From Misgurnus anguillicaudatus (Eukaryota > Chordata > Actinopteri > Cypriniformes > Cobitidae), in assembly GCF_027580225.2 (NCBI RefSeq), contig NC_073354.2, positions 6,672,001 through 6,736,000 on the forward strand: a stretch of DNA of 64,000 nucleotides, written 5' to 3'. Positions 22,501-33,885 of this stretch are shown piece after piece. Position numbers and translations under genes: made by a program. How positions within the stretch are numbered: position 1 is the first letter of the stretch; each line of letters opens with the position of its first letter. The notes beneath the pieces are model-generated. The model searched no databases, was not told where the DNA came from, and saw nothing but the letters and a program-made list of their open reading frames with translations.

Positions 22501-25500
22501 CCGCTTAAATGCAACTTAAATGAGGCTCAGCGGAGCGTGTCGACCGACGCTACGGGTGTTTGTACAGAAACTGTTATGCGAGACGGAGGTAGTGATAATT
22601 GCGATGTGCAAACATCTATTTATGGTGGACAATTTTAAGTTTGTGGCAGACTGAGAGATAAATTAATGGATGGGAATGTACAACAACGCTCTCACTTGTA
22701 TGATGTCATAGCAGTAAGCAGCGCGAATATAACGACGCTCCTATAATCCCGCCAACTCCAAAGTGTTACTAAACTCGATGGAAAAGCTAACCAACCCAAA
22801 GTGAGGTGAGCTGACCTGACCCAAACCAAACCGTGGGGTACTATGCAGTGGAATAGCACCATTAGTAAATGTTGGAATGTATAAATCTAAGTCTAGTGGT
22901 AATGCTAATTATTTTCTTTTTTGTGAAATATAAACCGCTTGCAGTACAAATAATTTATCACTAATACAAATGTTTAAAGGAGTTCATTAAAAATATAAAT
23001 ATCACAAGTCAATAACCAGTAAAAAAATATAAAAACTACTATAAGAAGTGGAGTTTTTAGAATTAAGAAGTCATCAGCTGACATCCCCAGGCCAATGAGC
23101 ATTAAGCTGTGTCGTCAGCAAGTCTTTTCTCTTCGTGCATTGGAGAGCAACTGCACCCGACTGCAGAATCCGTCATCGCAAGTTTTTTGGCACAATGTCA
23201 GCACGGTGGTCTGATGTAACTCGGGCACTTTTCTAATCTGCATGTATCATTGGTGATTGATTCTGCGCAGAATTTGCTCATCTCAAACAAGCCTAATTTT
23301 ATGGTTATCGCCTTTCACTGCGCTATTTAACGGCTCCAGAGCAAAGTCGCTTGTCACACCTCACTTTCTAACGTGATTGATCTGTGATGCAGAATCTTCG
23401 CTATGATGTCACAAGCTACACACTTCCCCTCATCTTTGGATTTGTCATCTTGCCTGAACATGCATCTTTCTTACACTCTGCAGTACTAGAAGCTTCATTA
23501 CGTGATCTGGGTAAGACATTTACCCTTAGTTTCACAGACAAGGCTAAAGGCTAATCGTAGACTAAAACATATGTTTGAGCTGTCTCAATAACTTGTAAAG
23601 ACAGAACCTAAAATGTGCCAGGGCTATTGATTTGTCTTAAGATACAAACCAGAGTAACCTCTTTTTCTTAGAATGTTTAAACATCTTTTATCAACATGCC
23701 TAATTTAACTAAGATCTAGTCCTGGCTGAAGCTAAGCTTTGTCTGTGAAACCAGGTATTATACATCTGTCAAGAAGCCTTGAATATTGGACACACCTGGG
23801 CTGCACAGATCTGCTTCTAAAGATTTACTTTAACCTCCTAAGACCAGAGATTTGGTTTGTCTATTTTTCACATTTCTTCCAGCTATTTGGGGGTTAGGAA
23901 GAACCAATAAATATAATAACCAAATATTTTTCTTAGTACATGAAGCAGTGTATGTATGTGTTCAACAGGTTCCAGTTACACAGAGTTAAGTATTATGGTG
24001 CAAAACAACAAAAAAATGTGATGTCCATGTATGTGAACATACAGGTCTTAAGAGGTTAAATTACAACATGATCATAAAAATCACAATGTTTGGATTCCAC
24101 TTTGGGAAATCTGCAGATAGTTTTCCAGCAGCAGAAATGAGTAATCTTGTAATATCTAAGTTGGTTTTAATGTGCCTATTTTGCTTTTTCAGTCCTTCCT
24201 GGAGCAGGGGGAAGTTGCGGAAATGAGAGTTTTAACATTTATGTGAAGTATGGCAACACTCCAGAGTCCCAGCTGAAGATCATACTGGGGGAAAGAGAGC
24301 TGAACAACGACAATTTACAGCAGTATAACCATCATCGGAATGACACGCATTTTACCATTGATGTTCCATTAATGTCTCCAGACGTGATATTTGAGGTACT
24401 CTTCAAATGTCCTTAACCAGGACTAAGCAACCTGTTTAAAATCGATGACCTATATGGCAAGGGTTGTTTTTATTTACTGATTTGTTTTTTGTCTCTCTTC
24501 CCTTCTACAAGTCTGTTAAGTTGGCAGGAGTCAGGGGAAGACTTGATCTTAAAATCAAAGATTCAGTAAATGACTGGGATCTCAAAGATTTGTCCCTGGC
24601 CTGCCCTTTCTATGTCCCGTTGTTAGGTTGGTGCTCATATTGCCTTGCTCCCTTTTAGAGTTTGACTTGTTGCTTCACCGTTGCAAATATCTTGTTGTTT
24701 TTGGGTCCAGAGTGTTTATCTAACGGAACAATGACTGTAATTCTTCCCAAACTGGAATCCGTACCGAATCTGAATCCTGGTGAACTCTCTCTGAGAGACC
24801 CGGCCTGCAAACCCATCTACACTGAAGATCACTTTGCTTATTTTCACTTTGCTCTCAACACTTGTGGGACTTCAAGAACGGTAGAGTAAGGATACTACTG
24901 TGTGTGCATGACTGCTGTTATGTTCACATTACTTTGCTGACATTTTGCTCATGCAGTTTGTTGAAGATACAATGAAGTATGAGAATGAAGTGACATGGAA
25001 GGAAGAACCTCTACAGACGATCTCTGAATCACTCAGTGAACCTTACAAGCAATACAGGTCAGGAGCTTAAGTTTGTAGATGTTGGATTTACTGCTCAATC
25101 CAGGCTAGGCTTTATTATCTGTGATAATGTTGTATAACCCTATCAATTCAGTCCTAAGTCACTTACAAAGTGCAATCATGGCAAAGTATTGGCTGTGACA
25201 AGCAAAGTTTACTGCTTCAGAATTTGTAGATTATTTTGATTTGACAACATGTTCTCTATGGGATTCAGATCCTGGAAGTTGCCTTTGCATGGATACAAAG
25301 TTTCAATGTAATGATCTTTGAGCCACTTCATTATCACTTTTGGCTTAGGACATGCTGTGCCGTCATGCTGGAAAATGTCCAGATCATCATCAAATGCAGG
25401 GAGATGTTCCTCTTGCAGGACTTTGCCATGAATAAAAACTGATATGAAAGTGTTTTTGGGTAGATTTATGAGAGGGTCTACTTCCTTGGTTGAAAAGCAT

Positions 25501-28500
25501 CCCGGACATGGATGGTCTAAGGATGGTTCACTGTTGGCATGTCACAGTACTCATGGTAGTGTTCACCTTCTCCGGACAGTCGATTTTTCAGATGTCTCAA
25601 ACCTTATCAGAGAAAATAACTTAGCAGCCATGTTCTGCTGTCCAATCATTGTACTTTCTGCAGAGTTTCAGTCTGTCTTTGATGTTTCTCTTGTAGAGAA
25701 GTAGCTTCTTAACTGCCCTTCTTGAGATCCTGAGACCAGGGCATTGTCTAAAAGTATTTGCCTCACTGTGTGTGCAGATGCACTCATATGCACTCATATG
25801 CACTCATATGCACCTGCTGCCAATACTAAAAATGCTCATCTTACCGGAGGTAAAATGGTTGAGTGAGAAGGACACGATCCTGGTGCTTACTTGGACACTC
25901 TAGGACATCCTAAAGGCTGTTTCACACGGTACTTTGCAACCGCGAGTGTTTAGATCTTTTTCAATAGGAGACGTGCGGCAAGCGTCAAAACAGGGGCGGT
26001 TATAGAGGTGAAGCGGAGTTGGTCCACATGCCTTGCTCGTGCACCCAAAATCCTGTCCATTCTCTGAACATGGCACTTCATGGCAGGTGTCGTTGAAGAT
26101 AAACACATTTGCACTAAATGCTGCACAAAACAGTGTGAAACAGCCTTTACTGCAGTCAAACCTCTCTCCTCCTTGAAGGTCCTGATCTGGTAGATGATTC
26201 TTTCAGAATCTTTGTTGCAATTTTCTTGCATGTGATGCAATTTTAATGCAAAGCGATGATAGCTGCGTGTTTGTATTTGTTTGGAGGTAACCATTGCTAA
26301 CAAGTACATAATGATTGGAAGCACTTCATGATTGGATAGCAGTCAGTCTACTCTTATCAAATCAGTATGATGGTGATTTCACTTGACTAGTACCTATTCC
26401 AACTTTAACACGTGCTTCTGATATGATTAGTAAAAAGATGTGAGGTTATCATTTAGTAGCATGGCCAAACCAACCCCCACCCCTCCATGTGAAATTAGAT
26501 TTTTGTGAGATGTTAGTTTCTTGGCCAGTTAAGCTTTTTGCAATTATCTAAAATGCATCTGAGCTAGTAAAAATTGTGAACGAACGTCACAAACTTAAGC
26601 AGCAAACTTTGCAAAACACACAATGTACGTCACTGACAATACTTGGCCATGAATGTACACTGGGCCAGTCAGGTAAAATTACAATACTCACCATTTAAAA
26701 AAGTACAGACACCGGAGGGCAATACTGTATGTGGGTGTCAGCATCCACTAGTATGCTGTTTGTTATAGAACTTTTGTGGCGAGTAAAAAGCGGTAACACT
26801 GACCGAGACTTCAATTCTGAACAGGTTCACAGTGTCTTGCATTTATAAGGCAAATTCCACACAGAGCGTGATGTTTCATTCTGTTTCACACTTGAAAGAG
26901 CCAGAGGCAGATGTTGGGACGGGTGAACTCACGGTTCAACTGAGACTCTCTCAGGGTATGTAAAATGTGAGAATTGCTATTGTCCACCTAAGCATTTAAG
27001 TTAATTTCAGAGCTGTGAGTTATCTTGGAAGGAATTGTGTAACACAAGATGCAATGGATCATGGTAGCGATGAAGAAACAAACTTGTACGTTTAAGAATA
27101 ATTACGACATTGATTTATATAGTTGACTTCACTTAAGTTTAACATTTTAATTTTTTTCTAAGTTGTGCTTATTTAACATGGGCCAAAACTTATAGTAGGT
27201 ATAATTTACTTGCATAATCAGGTTGTTTTAACTTCATGCTGCATTTTTTGTCTTCAGTCGAAATAAATTTTTTTTTGAGGAAAACATTCTAGGATTTTTC
27301 TCCATCTAGTGGACCTCAATGGTTTGCAGTTTACAATTGCAGTTCAAAGGGCTCTAAACAATCCCAAATGAGGTGTAAGGGTCTTCTCTAGCAAAAAGAT
27401 CATCATTTTGGCCAAAAGAATAAAAATGTGTACTTTCAAACCGTAATTTCTCGTTTTGTACTAGCCGTGATGCGCCAACCAGACCTTGCAGATTAAAAAA
27501 TCACATCGAAAGGTCACGTGTGAAAGCAGTGGTGTGCACGGGGGAGTCCGGGGAGGCTGAAGCCCCTGCCCCTTTAGCCCCTCTCCAGTAATAGTAAATA
27601 ATTATTAAAAATGTTATAATAAATAATGCTACTAATACTATACTATAATATAATATAATAAAACATTATATAAATATTGCTTGGCACAGGCATTTCGTGG
27701 GGGTGGAGCGTTAGGCGGTAAGCTAATACAGAAAATGAAGAATTTCATTGCAAAATGAGATAAACATGTTTATTATTATGTTATCATGTTATTATTTTGT
27801 TTTATGGTGCTACTTAGCTGTATTTTTTAAGTTATGAAGGTTTAAATCAAAACAAACCAACTGCAGTTGCATTGAAATTAATTGGAATGTACAACCAAAA
27901 AACGAGATTTCTGAACAATTAAAAAAAACGGTGGTTATCTCGTTTTGCAACGAAACTCTTCAAATATACACTTATCCTACATGCTGCTACTGGAAAGGTT
28001 GCGGCAACATGCAAGTTATGCTTAACTAATTGGTAAAACACTATTCCATCCACATTCTGAAAGGCCCTTCCTTGTGTTATTAGTTAGATATCATTTCACC
28101 AAATTAATTTCTATTAAGACCATGTCCAACTCTAAATTGTAAGAAATGTTATATCTTTATTTCATGGTAATGCTTTACATTAAGGTTTAAATTAACTAAT
28201 AAATGCTGTATGAGTTCAGTTCATTATTAGGTTTTTAATGGAATATTCAATTTTCTTAAAAGAAAAATCCAGATAATTTACTCACCACAATGTCATCCAA
28301 AATGTTGATGTCTTTCTTTGTTCAGTCGAGAAGAAATTATGTTTTTTGAGGAAAACATTGCAGGATTTTTCTCATTTTAATGGACTTTAATGGACCCCAA
28401 CACTCAACCCAACACACAACAGTTTTTTTTCAACTGAGTTTCAAAGGACTATAAACAATCCCAAATGAGGCATAAGGGTCTTATCTAGCAAAACGGTTGT

Positions 28501-31500
28501 CATTTTTGACAATAAAAATAACAAATATACACTTTTAAAGCACAACTTCTCGTCTAGATACGGTCCAGCGTGACCTAACGTAAATGCGTAGTGACGTAGG
28601 GAGGTCACGTGTTACATGTATGAAACGCACAGTTGCGGACCATTGTAAACAATAAACTGACACCACAAAGACATTAATTAGTATCAGTTGACATACAACA
28701 ACGTTGGAACGGTCCTCTTTCTCCAGACTTGTAAACACTGGGGCGGAGTTTTGCGTTCGTCCTTTGTGACCTCTTGAGGTCATGACGTATTGCGGTGACG
28801 TAGTGGGGTCAGCTGGCGCATCACGACCGGATCTAGACGAGAAGTTGTCCTTTAAAAGTGTATATTTGTCGGTTTTGTTGTCAAGAATGACGGTCGTTTT
28901 GCTGGATAGGACCCTTAAGGCCAATTTATGCTTTTGCGTCGGGGTTGCGCCGTAGGGTACGCCAGACGCTACACACATAGGCAACGCCGTCATGAGCATT
29001 TATACTTCTGCGTTTGTGTTGCTCTGCAGTTACACCACCGAATTGCGTAGGAGGAAACAAAATACATTCACGTCGACCAATCACAGATCTTGCGGTCCGC
29101 GTCGTTTCGACGTGTTACATTTTTGAGGAGGTGCTGTAAGTTTTACACTGTTTTGTGAGGTAGTCTTTCTCAGTACATGCACCTTAACAGAATAGACCCC
29201 TTCACAGTTCACGTCACAGGCGGTTCCCACTGCGCATGTCGGGGTCAGAAAAGTCATTACAGCAGATTGAGTTGCGTATTATTTGGTATCGTCAAAAATG
29301 CTTACTTACGTCGTGGGCTTTGAAAATCGCAACAGGTCTTCCGTTAAGTTTTCGCGAAAAAAATACAACATCTGCAGCGCAAGCAATTAATGTGCAGTTT
29401 GGAACAATGCAAAGATCAAAGAGGCTTGTGTTTGTAGTGCTCACTTCATTTGAGGTAAGTCATCATTTTTCAGCCCTGTTAGATTAAACTATAAAGCCTA
29501 AAGGGTATGAACAGTTTGACCCCATGCTGCGCGCGCACCCGATAGTCATTCAATGTTTACGAACACTTCCAAGATCCATAAAAGTCTTTTGATTGACACA
29601 AAGCATTGTTGTTTTTTGGGTTAATTAATATTAAATGCAAAGATCATCCCAACTGATACAGTTTCAGCATTAAGGAAGTCCTTAACATCGCTTACACTAT
29701 AAAAAAGAGATTTGTTGGTTGAAAGATTTTAAGTTGTGAATGTGGGAAATGTTGACATTAGTTTTTTTCTAATAACTTGACTTTAAATCCTTAAGATATG
29801 GTGTATAGACTCTTCTATCATGATGAGGATTATCCAGTTCTGAAGTATCTGAAACAGCCTCTTTATTTTGAGGTTGGCATGGATCACTCCAGTGATGCCA
29901 GGGTTGCTGTAGTCTTGGAAAACTGTTGGGCAACACTTACCAAAGACAGACACTCCAGACCTCGATGGGATTTAATAGTTGATGGGTACGTTTTGAAAGT
30001 GCTGTGTACTGTTTCTGGAACATTTCGACAAGGTTTCTGATCATTTTCTCTCTCTTATTAGCTGTCCGAGTTCTAAAGACCCCGAACAAACCAAGCTTCT
30101 TCCTGTAATGGCGGATGACAGAGTGCATATCCCTGATCACTTCAAGAGATTTGAGGTTGAAACCTTTAATTTCAAGGATGATGGGAGTTTGGATGGTGAT
30201 GAGGATGTCAACATGGCAAGACGGGTAATGTAAAAACATACTATTATGCAACAGTAAACATTACTTTCCAAAACTATTTATAGATTTTTTACTAAGTTTA
30301 AATTCTTTAATTATGAAAAATCTCTTTTTTAAAAGACAATGGAAATATGTTATTTTGAATGTAAAAACAGCATAAGTCCCTACTGAAAAATCCAGCTAAT
30401 ACCAGCATAAGCTGGTGAGCTGGTTTTAGCTGGTCTCCAGCTTGGTTTTAGCTGGTTTTGCTGGTGTAGCAAGCTGGTCTAGTTGTGTTTTGGTCACTTT
30501 TTAAGCTGGTCCAGCTGGCCCACCTGCATGACCAGCTTTGTCAGGCTGGGAGGACCAGCGTAAACCACCTTAAACCAGCTTATGCTGGTCTTAGCTGGAT
30601 TTTTCAGCAGGGGTGGAACCGTTAAAACAATTACCACTGCAAAAATAGCTTTTAAATGTGTCAAATGTCTTTTTTAGCATCTTAATGTAGTATATACGTT
30701 TAATATGCATAAACACAAGACTGGTTATGTGGTCCAGGGTCACATTTTATGTCACACGGGTATATTTACAGCAATAGCCAAATATACATTTGTATGGATC
30801 AAAATGATTGATTTTTTTTTCATTTATCAAAAATCATTAGAACACTAAAGATCATGTAGTTTTATGTTTATAAATGTTTCAGTTATTCAAACCTGTGGTG
30901 TTACACGTCCATATACCCTGGACTAAAAACCAATCTTAAGTAGCACGGGTATATTTGTAGCAAAAGGCCAAAATGCATTGTATGGGTCAAAATTATCGTT
31001 TTATGCCAAAAATCATTGGGATATTAAGTGAAGATCAATGAAGATATTTTGTACATTTCCTACTATAAATATATCAAAACTGTCAGTGGATGCAGTTGCT
31101 AAGCACTTTATTTGGACTTTAAAGAATTTTTTTGCACCCTCAGATTCTAGATTTTCAAATAGTTGCATCTCGACCAAATATTGTCTTATCCTAACAAACA
31201 TCAATGGAAAGCTTATTAACTTTCAGATGCTATATAAATCTCAATTTCAAAAATTGACCCTTATAATTGGTTTTGTGATCCAGGGCTTGGATGTTTTAGC
31301 ATTAAAAACAATTGACCAGTCTTTGAATTGAGGTGGACTGGGCTTGTCCCGGACCTCCTATAAGCATTGAGGGACCCCTTATAAAGCACAAAAATATAAA
31401 TTAAGGGGTCCCCTGGTTTTAATTAATGGGCTACATGAATTTAAAATTCTCATGCTGCACTACCACAAAGCGATAGCATCCATTAGTTTATTTCGAACTT

Positions 31501-32864
31501 AAAGATAATCTAAAAGATTTCTGTCTGAAATTAATGTAAACTCTCAAGTGTGTCTCGTGCCGTTTTCTGAATGAATTGTCTTTGCATTTTGACCTTGTTG
31601 ACGTTAAGAATCTTTAGTTATTATCTTTTAGTAATTTTTGTAGTTGGCGTCTTTTAAAAAAATATTCTCAAACTATTATTTTACACTAATTTGAGGGGTA
31701 AAATGGTTAGGGTTTAAGTTAAGAGTGTTTTGGTTTAATTAAAATGTTGATCCAAGACCAACTAAAAATGTTGATCCAGGAACACATTTCACTTTGTGTT
31801 TGACCCTACAGTATAATGATGGGGACCCCCAATATCTTTGACATAATTCAAACACCAGTGTTGGGGAAAGTTACGTTTAAAAGTAATGAATTACAATATT
31901 AAGTTACTCCCCCAAACTGTTACTTATCATCGAAAGTAATGCTTGCATTACTCTTAAATTGCTTTTACTTTTAAATTACTTTTTCTTACTTGGCTGAGGC
32001 TTGATTTCTTTTAGGCCTTGCAAGTGTTTTTATGACTGAAGTTCTGCATTCAGAAATTGCATTTTCCATTGCAAAAATGTCGAGCTCTGGTCTGCCATCT
32101 TGTTTCTGACTGAAATGGTTCCCACTCAGGCGCTCGTGCGTAAAATCTACATTAATACGTTCAGTTTAATGCAGTACATTTGTTTTTTACATCAAATTAA
32201 TTAAACTGAAACGTAACTTGCATTACTTTTTTTGAAAAAGTAACTCTCATATGTACATTTATAAAGTAATGCATTACTTTACTTGTTACTTCAGAAAAGT
32301 AATATTATATAATGCACGTTTGTTGTAATGCGTTACCCCAACACTGTCGAACACAGTCATTAACTATTAGATCCTAAATTAAATCCTTCTGTTTGTGCAG
32401 ATGCAGCGCAAGGTGCTATGAATTGTTTTTATTGTGCATGGAATTTTTAAGCCATACCTTGCAAGACAACACTACTTTTATGTACACACAAGATCCTTTT
32501 GCATAGTAGTGAGAAACGCCATCTTTAAACAATGAGATAATATAATTTAATGTTTAAAACTTTGTATACTTATAGTTCAGTTTGCTCGTAGGTATTTGTC
32601 CATTGTGACGTCATCCTTTGTCATGTTGAGAATGCTGCTGAAGGACGATGTTTCCAACAGTGCGCAACTCCTCGAAATCCGAATCAAGCGAGTCACTTCA
32701 GTCGAGGTAACCGATCTATATTTTTACTGTAAGTTGTCTTTGTTAACGGTGTAGTTACTTTTATGTGACTGGTGACTCTCTCTTCGATAGTTCGCAGAAG
32801 ATCAGACTTTACAAAAGAAGAACTGCAGCATGTCTCTACAGGCCCTATTCTTCTGATGGGATGA
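16590..32864 (+). CDS. zpax: ZPAX-like zona pellucida (egg envelope) glycoprotein, 21 exons
   Basis: Coding exons: 16590-16609, 16688-16743, 16821-16913, 16989-17113, 17197-17337, 17508-17558, 19738-19905, 19982-20078, 20839-21056, 21129-21279, 21346-21554, 23393-23510, 24193-24395, 24512-24626, 24711-24880, 24957-25057, 26825-26955, 29796-29985, 30062-30224, 32592-32706, 32791-32864. They total 2709 nt (902 residues plus stop), and every junction keeps frame. Signal peptide about 1-21. N-terminal ZP-N-like regions follow, with the NFMEVSVRK segment formed across the exon 5/6 junction. The ZP module runs from about residue 589: ZP-N cysteines in ECLSNGT, DPACKP, NTCGT and VSCIY; ZP-C cysteines in ENCWAT, DGCPS, VHCDVILC and RCFQQC. 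RRRS (880-883) is a furin-type site and VSTGPILLMG (893-902) an external-hydrophobic-patch-like tail; there is no transmembrane anchor, as in many fish ZP proteins. The start at 16590 has a strong Kozak context; an in-frame ATG at 16551 would add 13 residues. All introns are GT-AG except intron 5 (GC-AG). Length and multiple N-terminal ZP-N regions suggest ZPAX rather than ZP2; assignment within the family is less sure. Confidence 0.85.
17851..18118. mobile_element. hAT-like MITE in ZPAX-like intron 6
   Basis: CAGTGGTTCTCAAAC is mirrored by GTTTGAGAACCACTG. Flanks CCCTGGAT (17843-17850) and CCCTAGAT (18119-18126) match 7 of 8, an aged 8-bp hAT duplication. Non-coding, 268 bp. Confidence 0.8.
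18253..19086. mobile_element. TTAA-flanked element CTCTTTCACC ... GGCGAAAGAG
   Basis: TTAA at 18249-18252 and 19087-19090 flank an 834-bp element whose ends are inverted repeats (CTCTTTCACCGCCATTGACG and CGTCAATGGCGGCGAAAGAG, one mismatch). A perfect 20-bp palindrome, TTGACGAGATATCTCGTCAA, lies at 18267-18286. A second CTCTTTCCCCGCC start occurs internally near 18643, suggesting one relative inserted in another. A fragment of the same family, inverted, lies at about 56465-56630. Confidence 0.7.
20170..20745 (+). pseudogene. Truncated Tc1-like transposase in ZPAX-like intron 8
   Basis: The plus strand encodes the N-terminal helix-turn-helix part of a Tc1-type transposase: MLTAGMSTRAVACELNVHFS, then a second domain with HLQDRLRPGIWTAAATFGL. 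The catalytic DDE region is absent, so the fragment is 3'-truncated. Several codons have drifted from what is usual for active fish Tc1 elements. Confidence 0.7.
21804..23294. mobile_element. TIR element in ZPAX-like intron 11, with nested element
   Basis: AGGCTTGTTTGAGATG is mirrored exactly by CATCTCAAACAAGCCT at 23279-23294. It contains the 22097-22861 element. No open reading frame for a transposase. Confidence 0.65.
22097..22861. mobile_element. TTA-flanked TIR element, nested in 21804-23294
   Basis: TGGTGCTTTTCCATTGG is mirrored by CAGTGGAATAGCACCA. Farther in, ACCCCACG and CGTGGGGT pair, as do GGGTCGGGTC and GACCTGACCC. TTA occurs at 22094-22096 and 22862-22864; a 3-bp TWA duplication is typical of PIF/Harbinger. 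Non-coding. Confidence 0.65.
23530..23750. repeat. Short TIR element in ZPAX-like intron 12
   Basis: TTTCACAGACAAGGCTAA is mirrored by AAGCTTTGTCTGTGAAA. Related fragments lie near 35290-35340 (GCCTTGTCTGTGAAACC) and 42515-42715 (TTATCCTAGTCCCAG ... AGCCTAGTCCTG). Confidence 0.6.
25778..25813. repeat. 10-bp tandem repeat
   Basis: ATGCACTCAT is repeated 3.6 times in the decayed transposase copy, a local replication-slippage expansion. Confidence 0.8.
25913..26147. mobile_element. TA-flanked MITE inside the decayed mariner
   Basis: AAGGCTGTTTCACACGG is mirrored by GTGTGAAACAGCCTT. TA lies on each side (25911-25912 and 26148-26149), the duplication made by Tc1/mariner transposases. 235 bp, non-coding; the host transposase sequence continues on both sides, so it inserted later. 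Confidence 0.65.
27258..27522. repeat. Truncated relative of the TTTACTCACC-arm element
   Basis: Contains GAGGAAAACATTCTAGGATT and CCCAAATGAGGTGTAAGGG, in the same order as in 28248-28913. It is cut at 27522, where unrelated sequence with a C-rich GTGTGCACGGGGGAG start begins. In intron 17 of the ZPAX-like gene. Confidence 0.55.
28248..28913. repeat. TTTACTCACC-arm element, 3'-truncated copy
   Basis: The left end GGAATATTCAATTTTCTTAA and arm GATAATTTACTCACCAC match 37429-39078. The right part stops at GGACCCTTAAGG near 28913, where another repeat (CCAATTTATGCTTTTGCG) begins. It keeps the uninterrupted CCTTTAAAAGTG site that is filled by an insertion in 37429-39078. Confidence 0.6.
30378..30612. 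repeat. CTGGTTTTAGCTGG-type TIR repeat in ZPAX-like intron 19
   Basis: CCCTACTGAAAAATCCAGCT is mirrored by AGCTGGATTTTTCAGCAGGG. The interior is a series of AGCTGG/CCAGCT words, giving many alternative hairpins. 235 bp. Confidence 0.7.
30728..31285. repeat. 'GTGGTCCAGGGTCAC' dispersed repeat
   Basis: Two direct copies of a segment starting CACGGGTATATTT are spaced about 183 bp apart (30757 and 30943), and TGTGGTCCAGGG/TGTGATCCAGGG words mark both ends. Related fragments occur around 35925-35965, 36220-36330 and 53275-53480. It is a decayed, rearranged interspersed repeat. Confidence 0.5.
31856..32346. mobile_element. hAT-like element in ZPAX-like intron 19
   Basis: CAGTGTTGGGG is mirrored by CCCCAACACTG. 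Flanks TCAAACAC (31848-31855) and TCGAACAC (32347-32354) match 7 of 8. The interior is rich in TTACTTTT/AAAAGTAA words (AGTAATG, TTACTCC). 491 bp, non-coding. Confidence 0.75.
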
Positions 32865-33153
32865 TGTCATGTGATGACATTCATCTCTGATGTTGAGTCG
32901 CATGTTTAAGTTAATTTTGAATGCCCAAGGTTTTTAACTCTTTGAAATCTGTTAGATCATAAATGCATAAATTCAAATCCTATTGTAGATGTTGTGGTTG
33001 TCCACTAGATGGCATTCAGTTTACAACGTTAGGTTAAAAATCCCAATGCATTGACTGCAAGAGTTTTTCTGTTCTCGGGTGGAAAGTTCAGGTGCTTTAA
33101 AGGAAGTTCAACATATTGAATTGGTGAGATGTAAAAAGTTTGTAACCTGCAGT

Positions 33154-33159
33154 AATAAA
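33154..33159 (+). other. Polyadenylation signal of the ZPAX-like gene
   Basis: First AATAAA after the stop codon (290 bp downstream). It implies a 3' UTR of about 310 bp. Confidence 0.45.
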
Positions 33160-33885
33160 ATTACTCAAAAGAAAACTGATGGTTATTTGATGCATATAAA
33201 TAAATGCAAATAATGAGACATTCTCTGTTTGATTTAAAGAAAATTTTAGGTTTATAAGAAAACTTAATTGAATAAGAATCCTGTGGGTGTGCTGTGCTGC
33301 GTACACATGTTTTGGCAAATGTCAAGACTGTAGACAGGCAATATTTCCTCAGGATTTCCATTCTGTAAAAGCTGCTGCCAAACATCACATTCACGCAGCC
33401 AAGCTGCGGTTGGTCTTTAAAAGTCATAGTGTCATTTAAACTCCCCTCTTAATAAACACTTTAATTATCAGATCATCACATCTTTCACTTTAAGAATGGT
33501 TTTTAACATTGTTACTGTTTTATGCTGAAGCGTGTGGAGCAACAGCTGCTCGGCATGAGGAAATGTGAGACGTGATGTTTAAAGATAAATATTACTGAAC
33601 AGAATACTGTGTTCCTGTGCCGCAAATGAGCATTGTGTTAGGAGTGCAAAAGGTCATGGGTTCACACATACGGATTAAATGTATAGCTTGCATTATACTG
33701 TAATTCACTTTGGATAAAAGCATCATGCTTTGTAATATAATTTACAATCAGTTTAATAGGAAGCTACAAGACTTTATTTAATCGTATGAAGGTCTATACG
33801 GTGTTTGCTTCTGCTGTTAAAATAGCCGAAGACAAAGGATTCCAGCATTTTATTAAGGGGGTCATATGACATTGCTAAAAAGTCA
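33160..33885. other. Downstream of ZPAX-like gene; SINE remnant
   Basis: 33650-33725 has GCAAAAGGTCATGGGTTCAC (B-box-like) and the tail ACTTTGGATAAAAGCATC, a remnant of a tRNA-derived SINE; a sister remnant lies at 42738-42815. Nothing else is recognised. Confidence 0.45.

Larger units (their letters stand above)
25130..26320 (-). pseudogene. Decayed Tc1/mariner transposase in ZPAX-like intron 16
   Basis: Read on the minus strand: an N-terminal region near 26320-26155, then the 25803-25621 frame (RLKLCRKYNDWTAEHGC), then QHDGTACPKPKVI near 25360 with the second catalytic Asp, and LNPIEN near 25275 with the third acidic residue. The order is that of a Tc1/mariner transposase, broken by stops and shifts. 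The 25913-26147 MITE is inserted in it. Confidence 0.6.

Noticed and set aside
29236..29487. 83-codon ORF ending near a GTAAGT donor as an exon
   Set aside because: It lies in ZPAX-like intron 17 among repeat ends, matches no ZP segment, and exon 17 joins exon 18 in phase without it.
32581..32706. Exon 20 starting at 32581 (frame FARRYLSIVTSSF)
   Set aside because: Although open, this frame lacks the ZP-C cysteines. Starting at 32592 gives VFVHCDVILCH and RCFQQC and leads in phase to RRRS and the hydrophobic tail.
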